From the NCBI RefSeq assembly GCF_004116725.1, contig NZ_PDKG01000005.1:1-64000 (forward strand): a stretch of 64,000 nucleotides of DNA, read 5' to 3'. The first letter of the stretch is position 1. Each line of letters opens with the position of its first letter. Under the pieces are notes generated by a model. It searched no databases. It was not told the DNA's origin and worked only from the letters and a program-made list of their open reading frames with translations. The DNA comes from Arcobacter sp. CECT 8986 (GTDB taxonomy: Bacteria; Campylobacterota; Campylobacteria; Campylobacterales; Arcobacteraceae). A program made the position numbers and the translations under genes. Of the stretch, positions 1 through 8,506 are shown one piece after another.

Positions 1-40
1 CGTGACAGGCAGGCATTCTAACCAACTAAACTACAACCGC
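1..40 (-). tRNA. tRNA-Asp (GUC), partial
   Basis: This is the 5' part of a tRNA read on the minus strand. The acceptor 5' strand starts at 40, followed by a D-arm with TTTAGTTGGTTAGAA and the anticodon loop CTGTCAC, which gives anticodon GUC (Asp). The T-arm and 3' end lie outside the window. It is the last of four tRNAs transcribed in one direction. Confidence 0.9.
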
Positions 41-46
41 ACATAA

Positions 47-122
47 TGGTGGTCGATAGTGGACTCGAACCACTGGCATCTACCTTGTAAGGGTAGCGCT
101 CTACCAACTGAGCTAATCGACC
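47..122 (-). tRNA. tRNA-Val (UAC)
   Basis: A full cloverleaf is visible on the minus strand. The acceptor arm GGTCGAT pairs with ATCGACC, the D-arm is GCTC/GAGC, the anticodon stem CTACC/GGTAG encloses loop CTTACAA (anticodon UAC), and the T-loop is TTCGAGT. The 3' CCA is encoded (47-49). Confidence 0.97.
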
Positions 123-130
123 TAAAATAA

Positions 131-205
131 TGGTGACCCCTAGGAGACTCGAACTCCTGTGGCATGGATGAAAACCATGAATCCTAACCGCTAGATGAAG
201 GGGCC
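131..205 (-). tRNA. tRNA-Glu (UUC)
   Basis: A complete minus-strand tRNA. The anticodon stem CATGG/CCATG encloses loop TTTTCAT (anticodon UUC), the T-loop is TTCGAGT and CCA is encoded at 131-133. It lies 8 bases from tRNA-Val and 10 bases from tRNA-Lys, so the cluster is probably one transcript cut by tRNA-processing nucleases. Confidence 0.97.
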
Positions 206-215
206 AATAAAAAAA

Positions 216-291
216 TGGTGACCCGTGAAGGATTCGAACCTTCGGCCACCTCCTTAAAAGGGAGATGCTCTACCAGCTGAGCTAACGGGTC
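216..291 (-). tRNA. tRNA-Lys (UUU)
   Basis: A complete minus-strand tRNA and the first of the cluster. The acceptor GACCCGT pairs with ACGGGTC, the anticodon loop is CTTTTAA (UUU), the T-loop is TTCGAAT and CCA is encoded at 216-218. Confidence 0.97.
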
Positions 292-313
292 ATCTTTCTC
301 AAAATGGAGTGGA

Positions 314-342
314 ATTATATAAAAAAAATTTTTATTTGTCAA
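314..342 (-). promoter_or_regulatory. Consensus sigma-70 promoter of the tRNA cluster
   Basis: On the minus strand TTGACA (342-337) and TATAAT (319-314) are separated by exactly 17 bases. Transcription would start around 305-308, about 15 bases before tRNA-Lys. The -35 box lies within the last codons of pncC. A full -35 consensus is rare in Campylobacterota, whose vegetative promoters usually rely on the -10 box and upstream T-tracts, and fits a strong stable-RNA promoter. Confidence 0.85.
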
Positions 343-838
343 GGGTTTTTTGAAAAAATATTGAAAATTTTTCAAAACTAGTTTTTGCAGCTTGAATTTG
401 TACTGATTTTCTATCTCCTGTAAAGTGATAAACGTCTATTATGTTACCATGCTCTTTAGAACCAATTCCTATTACAACTGTACCAACTGGTTTATTTTTT
501 GTTGCACCTGTTGGTCCAGCAATACCACTTGTTGCAAGTGCAAAATCTGCATTAAATTTATTCATTGCACCATTTAACATATCATTTACTACTTCTATAC
601 TTACTGCACCATGACTATCTAGATGCTCTTTTTTTACTTTTAACTCTTGCATTTTTATTTCATTTGAATAAGAAACAATTGCACCATTGAAAATATCTGA
701 TGACCCAGATAGTTCTGTAATCATTGAAGCAATTAATCCTCCAGTACAACTTTCAGCACTTGTTATTGTTTTTTTATGTTCTCTTAATAAATCTTGTAGT
801 TTTTGCATTTTATTTTCATCAAATATATCATTATACAT
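332..838 (-). CDS. pncC: CinA C-terminal family nicotinamide-nucleotide amidase
   Basis: This 168-residue protein is a stand-alone CinA C-terminal (PncC) domain, without the N-terminal CinA domain. The family deamidates nicotinamide mononucleotide to nicotinic acid mononucleotide, recycling the pyridine ring of NAD in the cytoplasm. The signature SAESCTGGLIAS with the catalytic Ser/Thr region is at about residues 27-38, followed by SYSNEIK and the conserved ATSGIAGPTGAT block at about 102-113. Length matches the family (about 160 residues). The gene is monocistronic, between mqo and the tRNA cluster on the same strand, and its 3' end contains the tRNA promoter. Family assignment is firm; the exact enzymatic activity is inferred from the family. 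Confidence 0.92.
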   Translation of the reverse strand: MYNDIFDENKMQKLQDLLREHKKTITSAESCTGGLIASMITELSGSSDIFNGAIVSYSNEIKMQELKVKKEHLDSHGAVSIEVVNDMLNGAMNKFNADFALATSGIAGPTGATKNKPVGTVVIGIGSKEHGNIIDVYHFTGDRKSVQIQAAKTSFEKFSIFFQKTLDK

Positions 839-946
839 ATAGATATCCTTTATATTAAAGTATATACTATTATATTATATAAGAAATGAAAAGTTGATAT
901 AAGGGATATATAGTATGAAAAAATTCATACTATATATTAAAGTAGT

Positions 947-2293
947 TTATTCAGGGTCTGTTAAATCTGCTAAGAATTGTTTTTCATCGAATTCTAAGTT
1001 TAAGTACTCAGAAACAGTTTTAACATCTCTTTGTGCATTACCTAAACATGAAGTAGCACCTGGACTAGGAGTCATATTAAAGATTATTCCATTTCCTGTA
1101 TTTATAGAAGCTTCACCAAGCATTAATCTTTGCTCTTCTTTATTTAGAACTTGAGGTCTAACACCACCAAATCCTTTAGCATATTCTATATCTTCTTCTT
1201 TTAAAGAAGGAACAATTTTTCTTGCATCTTTTACGAATAGTTTTTTATTTAATCCTGGCACTTCAAATAAAAAGTTTCTAAATACGTAGTTTCTAATATC
1301 ACTATCTTTTAATAAATCCCAGAAGATTTTAATGATATTACCATCTAAGTTTAATGTTTTAAAGAAATCTAAGTATGTACCTGGTTTATATCTTTCTAAT
1401 TTAGGAAGCATAAGTGCAGTTGGTCCAAATCTTGTTTTTCCATTAGCTAAAATATCTGGATCTCCATGAAGTGCAGCAAATGGTAATTTATCATTTTGTA
1501 CCATATATACTTTACCATTTAAGAACTCTCCACTAGTAATGTAGAAACTTCCTGCCATTGGAAGACAACCCATATGTTTACCATAACCCATTTTGTGAGC
1601 TAAGAATAATGAGTGTGCACCAGCATCAACAACAACAAAATCAGCAGTAAATACTGTTCCTGAAGTAGTAGTTAATTTATATTTGTCACCTACTTTTTCT
1701 ATTTCATCTACTTGAGAATTAAAGAAAATATCAGTAACAACGTCTTCACACGCTTGTGCAGCTTTTGCTAATTCTTTAGTCATTTGACCATATTCAACAG
1801 TTGTATATTGGTCTTTTGCACCCATAGCTAAAATTGGCTCTGGTCTTTCAGTACCATCTTCTAAATAAACTAATTTAGGTTCTAGTTCTTTTAGCTTTTC
1901 TTTATCCCATAATTCTAAATAAGGGAAAACTGTTTTAAATTCTTCATATCTATTTCTAATAAAGTCAACTTCTTTTTGTCCTACACCAAGTGCCATTTTT
2001 TGATGTTTGAACATAACTTTATCTTGTAAGTCATGTTGTAGACAAAATTTCTCAACCATTTTTGCTGTTCGTTTTGTGATTTTTGCTTTTTCTAAAGTAT
2101 AGTTAGTCTCAATATCTCCAACATGGATAGTTTGAGAGTTACTAGTACCCTTTGTGTTTAAAGTAGCTAAGTCTTCATATTTTTCTAACATACAAAGGCT
2201 TTTTACATTTGTATATTTAGCTAGCTCGTAAAATAAAGCCGCGCCAGAGATCCCTCCACCGACAATAACTACTTCATAATGTTTTTCATTCAT
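947..2293 (-). CDS. mqo: Malate:quinone oxidoreductase
   Basis: This is a membrane-associated FAD enzyme of the citric acid cycle that oxidises malate to oxaloacetate and passes electrons to quinone. The N-terminus carries the dinucleotide-binding motif VVIVGGGISGAA at residues 8-19. Further conserved stretches are KGTSNSQTIHVGDIET and the C-terminal GFGGVRPQVL and PSPGATSCLGNA. The open frame continues upstream to 2458, but I place the start at 2293: GGGGAT stands 8 bases before that ATG, the FAD motif then follows after only 7 residues, and the resulting 448-residue length fits the Helicobacter-type enzyme. The extra upstream residues look untranslated, since they overlap the TGTACA operator array. 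The substrate assignment rests on similarity to the Helicobacter/Campylobacter Mqo family. Confidence 0.9.
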   Translation of the reverse strand: MNEKHYEVVIVGGGISGAALFYELAKYTNVKSLCMLEKYEDLATLNTKGTSNSQTIHVGDIETNYTLEKAKITKRTAKMVEKFCLQHDLQDKVMFKHQKMALGVGQKEVDFIRNRYEEFKTVFPYLELWDKEKLKELEPKLVYLEDGTERPEPILAMGAKDQYTTVEYGQMTKELAKAAQACEDVVTDIFFNSQVDEIEKVGDKYKLTTTSGTVFTADFVVVDAGAHSLFLAHKMGYGKHMGCLPMAGSFYITSGEFLNGKVYMVQNDKLPFAALHGDPDILANGKTRFGPTALMLPKLERYKPGTYLDFFKTLNLDGNIIKIFWDLLKDSDIRNYVFRNFLFEVPGLNKKLFVKDARKIVPSLKEEDIEYAKGFGGVRPQVLNKEEQRLMLGEASINTGNGIIFNMTPSPGATSCLGNAQRDVKTVSEYLNLEFDEKQFLADLTDPE

Positions 2294-2376
2294 ATTAATA
2301 ATCCCCATAGTTTTTGTAAAAAATCTAAACGATGTTATCATAAATAAGTTATTTTCTAAATAAAAATAAAAAAAAC

Positions 2377-2458
2377 TGTACATTATTAAGTATATGTATC
2401 CATTTTTGTAACAATAAGGAGCACTAGGGCTTGTACATAATGTACAATAATTGTACAT
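2377..2458. promoter_or_regulatory. TGTACA dyad array around the mqo promoter
   Basis: A perfect 7-3-7 palindrome TTGTACA-TAA-TGTACAA occupies 2431-2447, followed after TAA by another TTGTACA at 2451-2457. A further TGTACA is at 2378-2383. On the minus strand a -10-like TATACT (2394-2389) sits between the palindrome and the single site, so the array brackets the probable mqo promoter. This looks like the operator of a dimeric regulator. The regulator is unknown. Confidence 0.55.
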
Positions 2459-2642
2459 AGGTGTGACAAAATGGTTACTGATATGGTAAGTTTTATTTTA
2501 ACTTAAATAATAAATTAAGATTAAAATTTAAACTAATAAAATTTCATGAAAAAGTGATTAAAACTAAATTTACTAAAACTTAGATATAATCTATGATTTT
2601 AATAAATATAGATAAATACTAAAAATTGAAGGTAGTACGGAT
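2459..2642. promoter_or_regulatory. Divergent intergenic region with ileS promoter
   Basis: This AT-rich stretch is the ileS side of the 349-base gap between mqo (start 2293) and ileS (start 2643). A clear -10 box, TATAAT at 2585-2590, lies 53 bases before the ileS start codon and would give a leader of about 45 bases. I see no coding sequence and no T-box-like leader. Confidence 0.6.
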
Positions 2643-5369
2643 ATGGATTATAAAGATAGTTTATTACTTCCAAATACTAAATTTCCAATGAGAGGGAATT
2701 TACCGCAGAATGAGCCTAAGAGATATAAATCTTGGGAAGAGAAAAAAGTTTATGACAGAATGAAAAAGAATAGAGAAGGTAAACCAAGTTTTACACTTCA
2801 TGATGGTCCTCCATATGCAAATGGACATATTCACATAGGTCATGCATTAAATAAAATTTTAAAAGATATTATTGTTAAGTATCACTATTTTAACGGTGAG
2901 TCAGTTAGATATGTTCCAGGATGGGATTGTCATGGTCTTCCAATTGAGCAAAAAGTTGAAGAAAAGATTGGTAGTTCTAAGAAAAAAGAGTTAGAAAAAT
3001 CTAAAATTAGAGAACTTTGTAGAGAACATGCTGCAAGATTTATTGATATTCAAAGAGAAGAGTTTAAACAACTTGGTGTTATAGGTGATTGGGATAATCC
3101 TTATATGACTATGGATTTTAAATTTGAAGCGAATATTTATAGAGAATTATGTGCTATTGCGCAAAAAGGTCTATTAATTCAAAGAAGTAAACCTGTATAT
3201 TGGTCTTGGGCAGCACAAACAGCTCTTGCTGAAGCAGAAGTTGAATATGAAGATAAAACATCTCCTTCAATTTTTGTTGCTTTTAAACATCAAGATTTAG
3301 ATGCAAGTTTAATTATTTGGACAACAACACCTTGGACTCTTCCAGCAAATACTGGGATTGCTTTAAATCCAGAAGAAGAGTATGTTATTACAACAGATAA
3401 ATATATTGTTGCTAAAAAACTTTATAATTCATTAGTTGAGCAAGAAGTAATCAAAGGTGAAGTAGAAAAAACAATTATGGCAACAGAATTAGAAAATACA
3501 GTTGCTATAAATCCATTAAATGGTAGAACATCTAAAATTGTATTAGGTGAGCATGTTGAGATGGAATCTGGTACAGGTTGTGTTCATACTGCTCCTGGAC
3601 ATGGTGAAGATGACTACAAAGTTGGTTTAAGATATGGACTTGATGTTATTATGCCTGTTGATGCTTATGGAAAATATGATGAAACAATTGTAAGAGAAAA
3701 ACTATTTAATGATACAGATAAATATTTAGGTGTTCATGTATTCAAAGCAAATGAGTTAATTTTAGAAGAGTTAGGTGATGCATTATTAAAACATGTAGAT
3801 ATTAGACACTCTTATCCACATTGTTGGAGAACTCATAAACCAATTATCTTTAGAGCAACTAAACAATGGTTTATCTCAATTGATGATGAGTATGGTGAAA
3901 AAAATAATACATTAAGACAAAATGCACTTGAAGTTGTAGAGAATATTAAATTCTATCCAGAATGGGGAAGAAATAGATTAAAATCTATGTTAGAAGGAAG
4001 ACCTGACTGGTGTATTTCAAGACAAAGAGATTGGGGTGTTCCAATTGCATTTTTTAGAAATAAAAAAACTGATGAGATTATTTTTGATGAAAAAGTACTT
4101 AATTATGTTGCAATGATTTTTGAACAAAAAGGTTGTGATGCTTGGTATGATTTATCAATCGAAGAGTTATTATATCCAGGAAGTGGATTAAATCCTGAAG
4201 ATTTAGAAAAAACAATGGATATTTTAGATGTTTGGTTTGATTCTGGTTCTACACAAAATGCAGTATTAAGAAGTAGAAACTATGATGCTGGTACATTCCC
4301 TGCTGATATGTATTTAGAAGGAAGTGACCAACATAGAGGTTGGTTTCAATCTTCTTTATTAACTACATTAGCATCAAATGAAATTGCACCTTATAAATCG
4401 ATTTTAACACATGGATTCACTGTTGATGAAAAAGGTGAAAAAATGTCTAAATCAAAAGGTAATGTAATTGCGCCTGAAAAAGTTATGAAACAATATGGTT
4501 CTGAAATATTAAGACTTTGGGTTGCTATGAGTGATTATCAAAGTGATTTAAAAATCTCTGATAATATTTTAAAACAAAATGCAGAGCTTTATAGAAAAAT
4601 TAGAAATACTTCAAGATTCTTACTTGCAAATATTGATGATTTAGATGAAGTAGTATCTATTGATAAAATGGGAATTTTAGATAAATGGATATTAGCAAAA
4701 GCTAAAAAAGTATTTACAGAAATTGAAGAATCATTTGCAATTTATGAATTCTCTAAAGGATTAAATAAATTAAATAACTTCTTAGTTGTTGATTTATCAG
4801 GTATCTATTTAGATGTTTGTAAAGATAGATTATATTGTGATGATAAAAATGATATTCATAGAAGAAGTTCACAAAGTGCTATGGCACTTATTGCTAAAAA
4901 ATTAATATCAACTCTATCTTGTATCTTAACTTATACAATGGATGAGTTATTAGAGTATGCTCCTTCATTTATAAAAGGTGATGCAACTGATATCTTTGAT
5001 ATAGAAAATGAAAAATTAGTTGAAGTTGAAACTAATCTTAATGAAGAAATTGTATTAAAAGCTAAAGAGAAATTTTCTGAAGCGATTGATACACTTAAAA
5101 AAGATAAAGTGATTAAATCAACTTTAGAATTAGCTTTATCTACAACTTGCGAAGATATTTTATCTTTACCACAAGTTGAAGCAGAAGACTTATTCTTAGT
5201 AAGTAGTGTAAGAAAAGATTATGAAGGTGAAACTTTAGTATCTTTTGAAATTGATTCAATCAAATTTGACGTGTTCAAAATTCAAGAGCATAAATGTCCA
5301 AGATGTTGGAAATTTAAAGCAGTTGAAGAAGAAACATTATGCCAAAGATGTGAAAGTGTGATAGGATAA
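2643..5369 (+). CDS. ileS: Isoleucyl-tRNA synthetase
   Basis: This class I aminoacyl-tRNA synthetase charges tRNA-Ile in the cytoplasm. The 908-residue protein has the HIGH-type motif HIHIGHALN near residue 61, the CP1 editing domain with [12 protein letters not shown] at about 227-238, and the KMSKS motif in [10 protein letters not shown] at about residue 600. A C-terminal zinc-finger module with CPRCWKF and CQRC closes the protein, as in bacterial IleS of the Escherichia coli type. The start ATG is preceded by GGTAG, and a TATAAT box lies at 2585. A one-residue-offset ATG follows the stop codon and begins a tiny membrane peptide, so ileS probably heads an operon with nfu and murE. Confidence 0.97.
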   Translation: MDYKDSLLLPNTKFPMRGNLPQNEPKRYKSWEEKKVYDRMKKNREGKPSFTLHDGPPYANGHIHIGHALNKILKDIIVKYHYFNGESVRYVPGWDCHGLPIEQKVEEKIGSSKKKELEKSKIRELCREHAARFIDIQREEFKQLGVIGDWDNPYMTMDFKFEANIYRELCAIAQKGLLIQRSKPVYWSWAAQTALAEAEVEYEDKTSPSIFVAFKHQDLDASLIIWTTTPWTLPANTGIALNPEEEYVITTDKYIVAKKLYNSLVEQEVIKGEVEKTIMATELENTVAINPLNGRTSKIVLGEHVEMESGTGCVHTAPGHGEDDYKVGLRYGLDVIMPVDAYGKYDETIVREKLFNDTDKYLGVHVFKANELILEELGDALLKHVDIRHSYPHCWRTHKPIIFRATKQWFISIDDEYGEKNNTLRQNALEVVENIKFYPEWGRNRLKSMLEGRPDWCISRQRDWGVPIAFFRNKKTDEIIFDEKVLNYVAMIFEQKGCDAWYDLSIEELLYPGSGLNPEDLEKTMDILDVWFDSGSTQNAVLRSRNYDAGTFPADMYLEGSDQHRGWFQSSLLTTLASNEIAPYKSILTHGFTVDEKGEKMSKSKGNVIAPEKVMKQYGSEILRLWVAMSDYQSDLKISDNILKQNAELYRKIRNTSRFLLANIDDLDEVVSIDKMGILDKWILAKAKKVFTEIEESFAIYEFSKGLNKLNNFLVVDLSGIYLDVCKDRLYCDDKNDIHRRSSQSAMALIAKKLISTLSCILTYTMDELLEYAPSFIKGDATDIFDIENEKLVEVETNLNEEIVLKAKEKFSEAIDTLKKDKVIKSTLELALSTTCEDILSLPQVEAEDLFLVSSVRKDYEGETLVSFEIDSIKFDVFKIQEHKCPRCWKFKAVEEETLCQRCESVIG

Positions 5370-5370
5370 A

Positions 5371-5478
5371 ATGTTTTCTGAACCAGTTAGCCTATCTTTC
5401 ATATTTGAAACAATAGCAGTAGTCTTAGTACTAATTGCTATTGGTATATATTATGTAAATAAAAAAAAAGGTAATTAA
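5371..5478 (+). CDS. Small single-pass membrane protein (35 aa)
   Basis: A short reading frame begins one base after the ileS stop and ends two bases before the nfu start, filling the gap exactly. It encodes MFSEPVSLSFIFETIAVV followed by a hydrophobic helix to about residue 29 and a KKKGN tail, which predicts one membrane segment with a basic cytoplasmic end. I recognise no family. The AGGAT within the ileS end could serve as ribosome binding site, or translation could be coupled to ileS termination. Tight packing between two essential-type genes supports it being real, but its small size keeps confidence moderate. Confidence 0.55.
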   Translation: MFSEPVSLSFIFETIAVVLVLIAIGIYYVNKKKGN

Positions 5479-5480
5479 TC

Positions 5481-5759
5481 ATGATGCCATTTTCAGATGA
5501 GGATTTACAACTTCCTGTAAGTTCAATAATAGAAAAGAAAGTTGCACCTATGTTAGCACAAGATGGTGGAGCAATCTCATTATTGTCAATAAAAAATGGA
5601 AAAATATATGTACAATTACAAGGTGCATGTGTAGGATGTAGTTCAAGTGGTAGTACTTTAAAATATGTAGTTGAAAAAGAGTTACAAGCTGCAATTCATC
5701 CAGATTTAGTTATTGTAAATGTACCACAAGGTATGGAAAATAGATTAGAGGAACTTTAA
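5481..5759 (+). CDS. nfu: NifU C-terminal-like Fe-S scaffold (Nfu)
   Basis: This 92-residue protein is a lone Nfu domain, which carries a labile [4Fe-4S] cluster between two subunits and hands it to target proteins. The cysteine pair is in GACVGCSSSG at about residues 49-58, preceded by the characteristic PMLAQDGGAISLL. Two adjacent ATG codons (5481 and 5484) are possible starts. The stop codon overlaps the next start (TAATG), so it is co-translated with the downstream gene. The order nfu-hypothetical-murE is also known from Campylobacter and Helicobacter, which supports orthology. Confidence 0.93.
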   Translation: MMPFSDEDLQLPVSSIIEKKVAPMLAQDGGAISLLSIKNGKIYVQLQGACVGCSSSGSTLKYVVEKELQAAIHPDLVIVNVPQGMENRLEEL

Positions 5760-6352
5760 TGGTAAATGAAAGAAGATTATTAAATGAAGCAAATTCATAT
5801 TTTTTAAATAAAGAGTATGACAAAGCATTATTTATTTATTCTCAACTTTCTTCTTTATTCCCTAAAAAAGAAGAGTATAAAATATATTCTCTTTTTTGTG
5901 ATATTGCAACAGAAGATGAACAAAAAGCATTATCACTATATGACTATTTTAGTGTTGCTGTTGAAGAAGATAAAGATGCAGCAATCTCTTATGTAGAACA
6001 AGCAATAAATGCTTATGACGGCGATATAGATAATATGATGACTCTACTAAATGATATTACAGAGACAAGTGTAGAGACATTAGACGCGATTAAATATGAA
6101 GATTTTATAAAATTAGTAGAATCTAGAGGTTCTTTTAGAGTTGCTTTTGAAGATATTATGTTTTCTACAAAAGTAGCGATTGAAACAAAAGAAGATTTTT
6201 TTGATTTTGTTTCAAAATTAATTGATAATGGATTTAATACTACAGCCTATAGCTATTTAGATGGTTTTAATGAGTACTTTAGTTATGATAAAAAACTTGA
6301 AGAGCTATATAAAAAATTAGAAGAGAAAAACATTGCTAATAACCATAAATAA
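5759..6352 (+). CDS. Conserved helical (TPR-like) protein between nfu and murE
   Basis: I do not recognise a named function. The 197-residue protein is soluble, acidic and almost entirely helical. Its N-terminal NEANSYFLNKEYDKALFIYSQ looks like one tetratricopeptide-type repeat. No signal peptide or membrane segment is evident. The ATG overlaps the nfu stop and the 3' end overlaps murE by 20 bases, so all three genes are translationally coupled. A similarly placed uncharacterised protein occurs between nifU and murE in Campylobacter and Helicobacter genomes, which argues for a conserved, possibly scaffold-like role. Function is not assigned. Confidence 0.85.
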   Translation: MVNERRLLNEANSYFLNKEYDKALFIYSQLSSLFPKKEEYKIYSLFCDIATEDEQKALSLYDYFSVAVEEDKDAAISYVEQAINAYDGDIDNMMTLLNDITETSVETLDAIKYEDFIKLVESRGSFRVAFEDIMFSTKVAIETKEDFFDFVSKLIDNGFNTTAYSYLDGFNEYFSYDKKLEELYKKLEEKNIANNHK

Positions 6353-7616
6353 CAAAAAATTTACAGATAATTCAAAAGAGGCAAATAGCGAAATTGCATT
6401 TGTCTATTCAGCTCAAAATAAAAACTTTTGTGATGATGCTAAAAATAACGGTTGTACACAACTAATTGCTTCTGAAAAATTAAAAGATTATGTTGATTTT
6501 TCATCAATTAAAGTAATAGGTATTACAGGTACAAATGGTAAAACTACAACTGCTGCTGCAATTTATTCTATTTTATTAGATTTAGGATATAAAGTTGCAC
6601 TTCAAGGAACTAGAGGTTTTTTTATAAATGATAAAAAAATTGAAGATTATACGTTAACTACACCTGTACAACTTGCAAATTTTGCACATATTCAAAAAGC
6701 AATAGATAACCAATGTGATTTTTTTGTAACTGAAGTTAGTTCACATGCAATTCAACAAAAAAGAATTGAAGGAATTGATTTTGAATTAAAAGTTCATACA
6801 AATATTACAAGAGATCATTTAGATTATCACAAAACAATAGAAGAGTATATAAATGTTAAAAACTCATTTTTTAATGATGAAACAAAAAAATTAATTAATA
6901 GAGATGATAAAGTTGTAAAATTTAATACAAAAAATGCATTTACTTACTCTTTAGATAATCCTTCTACATATAAAGTTGGAGCATATTCTTTTAAAAATGG
7001 AATGCATGTAATGTTTTCAAATATTGAAAAAATGCACTCTTTTTCATCTTTAATGATGGGAATATTTAATATTTATAATTTAATGGCAGCAATTGCCTCT
7101 GTACATTTAACAACAAACAAATCTCTTGATGAAATTTGTGATGTTGTAGAAAATTTTGCAGGAGTTAGTGGAAGAATGGAAATAGTAAGTACTAATCCAC
7201 TTATTATTATAGATTTTGCTCATACTCCAGATGGAATGAAAGAGGTTTATGAAAGCTTTAATCATAAAGATATAATTACAGTATTTGGTGCAGGTGGAAA
7301 TAGAGATAAAGAGAAAAGACCACTTATGGGACAAATTGCTGCAAAATATGCTAAACAGATAATTGTTACTTCTGATAATCCAAGATTTGAAGACCCAGAT
7401 TTAATAATTGAAGATATTTGTACTGGAATTAAAGATAAATCAAATCTTTTAATTGAAGTGAATAGAAAAGAGGCTATTAAAAAAGCCATAGAATTAGCTA
7501 AACAGAATGAAAATAGTGTTCTTTTGATATTAGGAAAAGGTGATGAACCTTATCAAATAATATATGATAAGAAATTCCCTTTAGTTGATAAAGATGAGGT
7601 ATTAAAGCATATTTAA
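6333..7616 (+). CDS. murE: UDP-MurNAc-tripeptide synthetase MurE
   Basis: MurE adds the third amino acid, here meso-diaminopimelate, to UDP-MurNAc-L-Ala-D-Glu in cytoplasmic peptidoglycan synthesis. The ATP-binding motif GITGTNGKTTTA is at about residues 63-74, and the DNPR motif that recognises diaminopimelate occurs in TSDNPRFEDP near residue 350. At 427 residues it is shorter than the E. coli enzyme but matches the compact epsilonproteobacterial form. The start is TTG at 6333, inside the preceding gene; no ATG lies between there and the ATP motif. The 3' end converges with and overlaps by four bases the minus-strand gene at 7613. Confidence 0.95.
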   Translation: MLITINNKKFTDNSKEANSEIAFVYSAQNKNFCDDAKNNGCTQLIASEKLKDYVDFSSIKVIGITGTNGKTTTAAAIYSILLDLGYKVALQGTRGFFINDKKIEDYTLTTPVQLANFAHIQKAIDNQCDFFVTEVSSHAIQQKRIEGIDFELKVHTNITRDHLDYHKTIEEYINVKNSFFNDETKKLINRDDKVVKFNTKNAFTYSLDNPSTYKVGAYSFKNGMHVMFSNIEKMHSFSSLMMGIFNIYNLMAAIASVHLTTNKSLDEICDVVENFAGVSGRMEIVSTNPLIIIDFAHTPDGMKEVYESFNHKDIITVFGAGGNRDKEKRPLMGQIAAKYAKQIIVTSDNPRFEDPDLIIEDICTGIKDKSNLLIEVNRKEAIKKAIELAKQNENSVLLILGKGDEPYQIIYDKKFPLVDKDEVLKHI

Positions 7617-8494
7617 TTTTTATATGCTCTAATAATAATACCTTTATTTGATTCTTTAGAGATTATATTATAATTTACTGGTGTTAATATTATATTTTTT
7701 TCACCAGTAATCTCTTTTATTACCCAAAAAGCTTCTACAACTCTATCTCTTGAAATACCATTTATTATATATTTTCTAACATCTTTTTTATCAGATAACT
7801 CTTTTGCCTTTGCAGTATCTTCTTTTCCTACAATTCCAATAACTTCAAATCTAACAGAGTCTAAATTATTTTGAACAAATTTTTTGATTTTTTTACTACA
7901 AGTATAAGGTGGTTTCTTTTGAAAAGTATCATAATCATAACATTTAACAATATTGAATTTTTTTATATTAAATAGAGCTTTTAATTTATCTTTTACTAAA
8001 GTTTTATCTTCTTTTTTTTCTTCATTTACTAAAGTTGCATCATCTTTTTTTATTTTCTCTTCTTGTGCTACTATTTTTTCTTTAGTATCTTTTATATCTG
8101 CTTTTTGTTCTTTTATCTCTGTCTTTTCTTCAACTTTTGTTATTTCTTCTGTTTTTTCTGTTTTCTTATCTTCTTTATTGGAAATATCTTCTTCTAAAGT
8201 TTTTACTTTTTCAATATCTTTATTTTGAACTTTTGGTTCTATATTTATTTCTTGTTTTATATTATTTGTATTTTTTTGTAAATCATTTGAAACAAATAAA
8301 TAAGTAATAAAAGATACGATAATCAATGTAAATATAGTAAATAGAATATAAAAAAGTTTTTTTTGTTTATCTTGTTTAGATTGTTTTATTGCTTCTTGTT
8401 TTTGTTTCTCTTCATTTAATTTCTTATGAATACTCTCTTGGGACATATTTTGATTTAAAACTTCTCTTAGTTGCTCTTTTTTTTCATCATGCAT
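7613..8494 (-). CDS. Membrane-anchored Lys/Glu-rich protein, end of MoxR operon
   Basis: The 293-residue protein has a charged cytoplasmic N-terminus, one membrane helix at about residues 47-68 and a long Lys/Glu-rich, probably extended or coiled region to about residue 175. A globular periplasmic C-terminal domain follows, with two cysteines (KCYDYDTF and YTCSKK) that could form a disulfide. I recognise no family for that domain. It lies 12 bases downstream of the VWA protein in the MoxR operon, so a role with the Bat-like membrane complex is likely by context. The charged linker resembles a periplasm-spanning spacer, as in TonB or TolA, but no energy-transducing motif is visible. Confidence 0.8.
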   Translation of the reverse strand: MHDEKKEQLREVLNQNMSQESIHKKLNEEKQKQEAIKQSKQDKQKKLFYILFTIFTLIIVSFITYLFVSNDLQKNTNNIKQEINIEPKVQNKDIEKVKTLEEDISNKEDKKTEKTEEITKVEEKTEIKEQKADIKDTKEKIVAQEEKIKKDDATLVNEEKKEDKTLVKDKLKALFNIKKFNIVKCYDYDTFQKKPPYTCSKKIKKFVQNNLDSVRFEVIGIVGKEDTAKAKELSDKKDVRKYIINGISRDRVVEAFWVIKEITGEKNIILTPVNYNIISKESNKGIIIRAYKN

Positions 8495-8506
8495 TTAATA
8501 AAACCT

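Noticed and set aside
184-375. 63-residue frame on the minus strand
   Set aside because: It runs through tRNA-Lys and its promoter; the peptide part SLAQLVEHLPFK-like sequence is translated tRNA.
915-1154. Plus-strand frame opposite mqo
   Set aside because: It is antisense to well-conserved mqo codons, with no family similarity or ribosome binding site. The other long antisense frames in the window were dropped for the same reason.
7613-8494. TonB protein
   Set aside because: Only the charged spacer is similar; no TonB C-terminal motif and no exbBD genes nearby.
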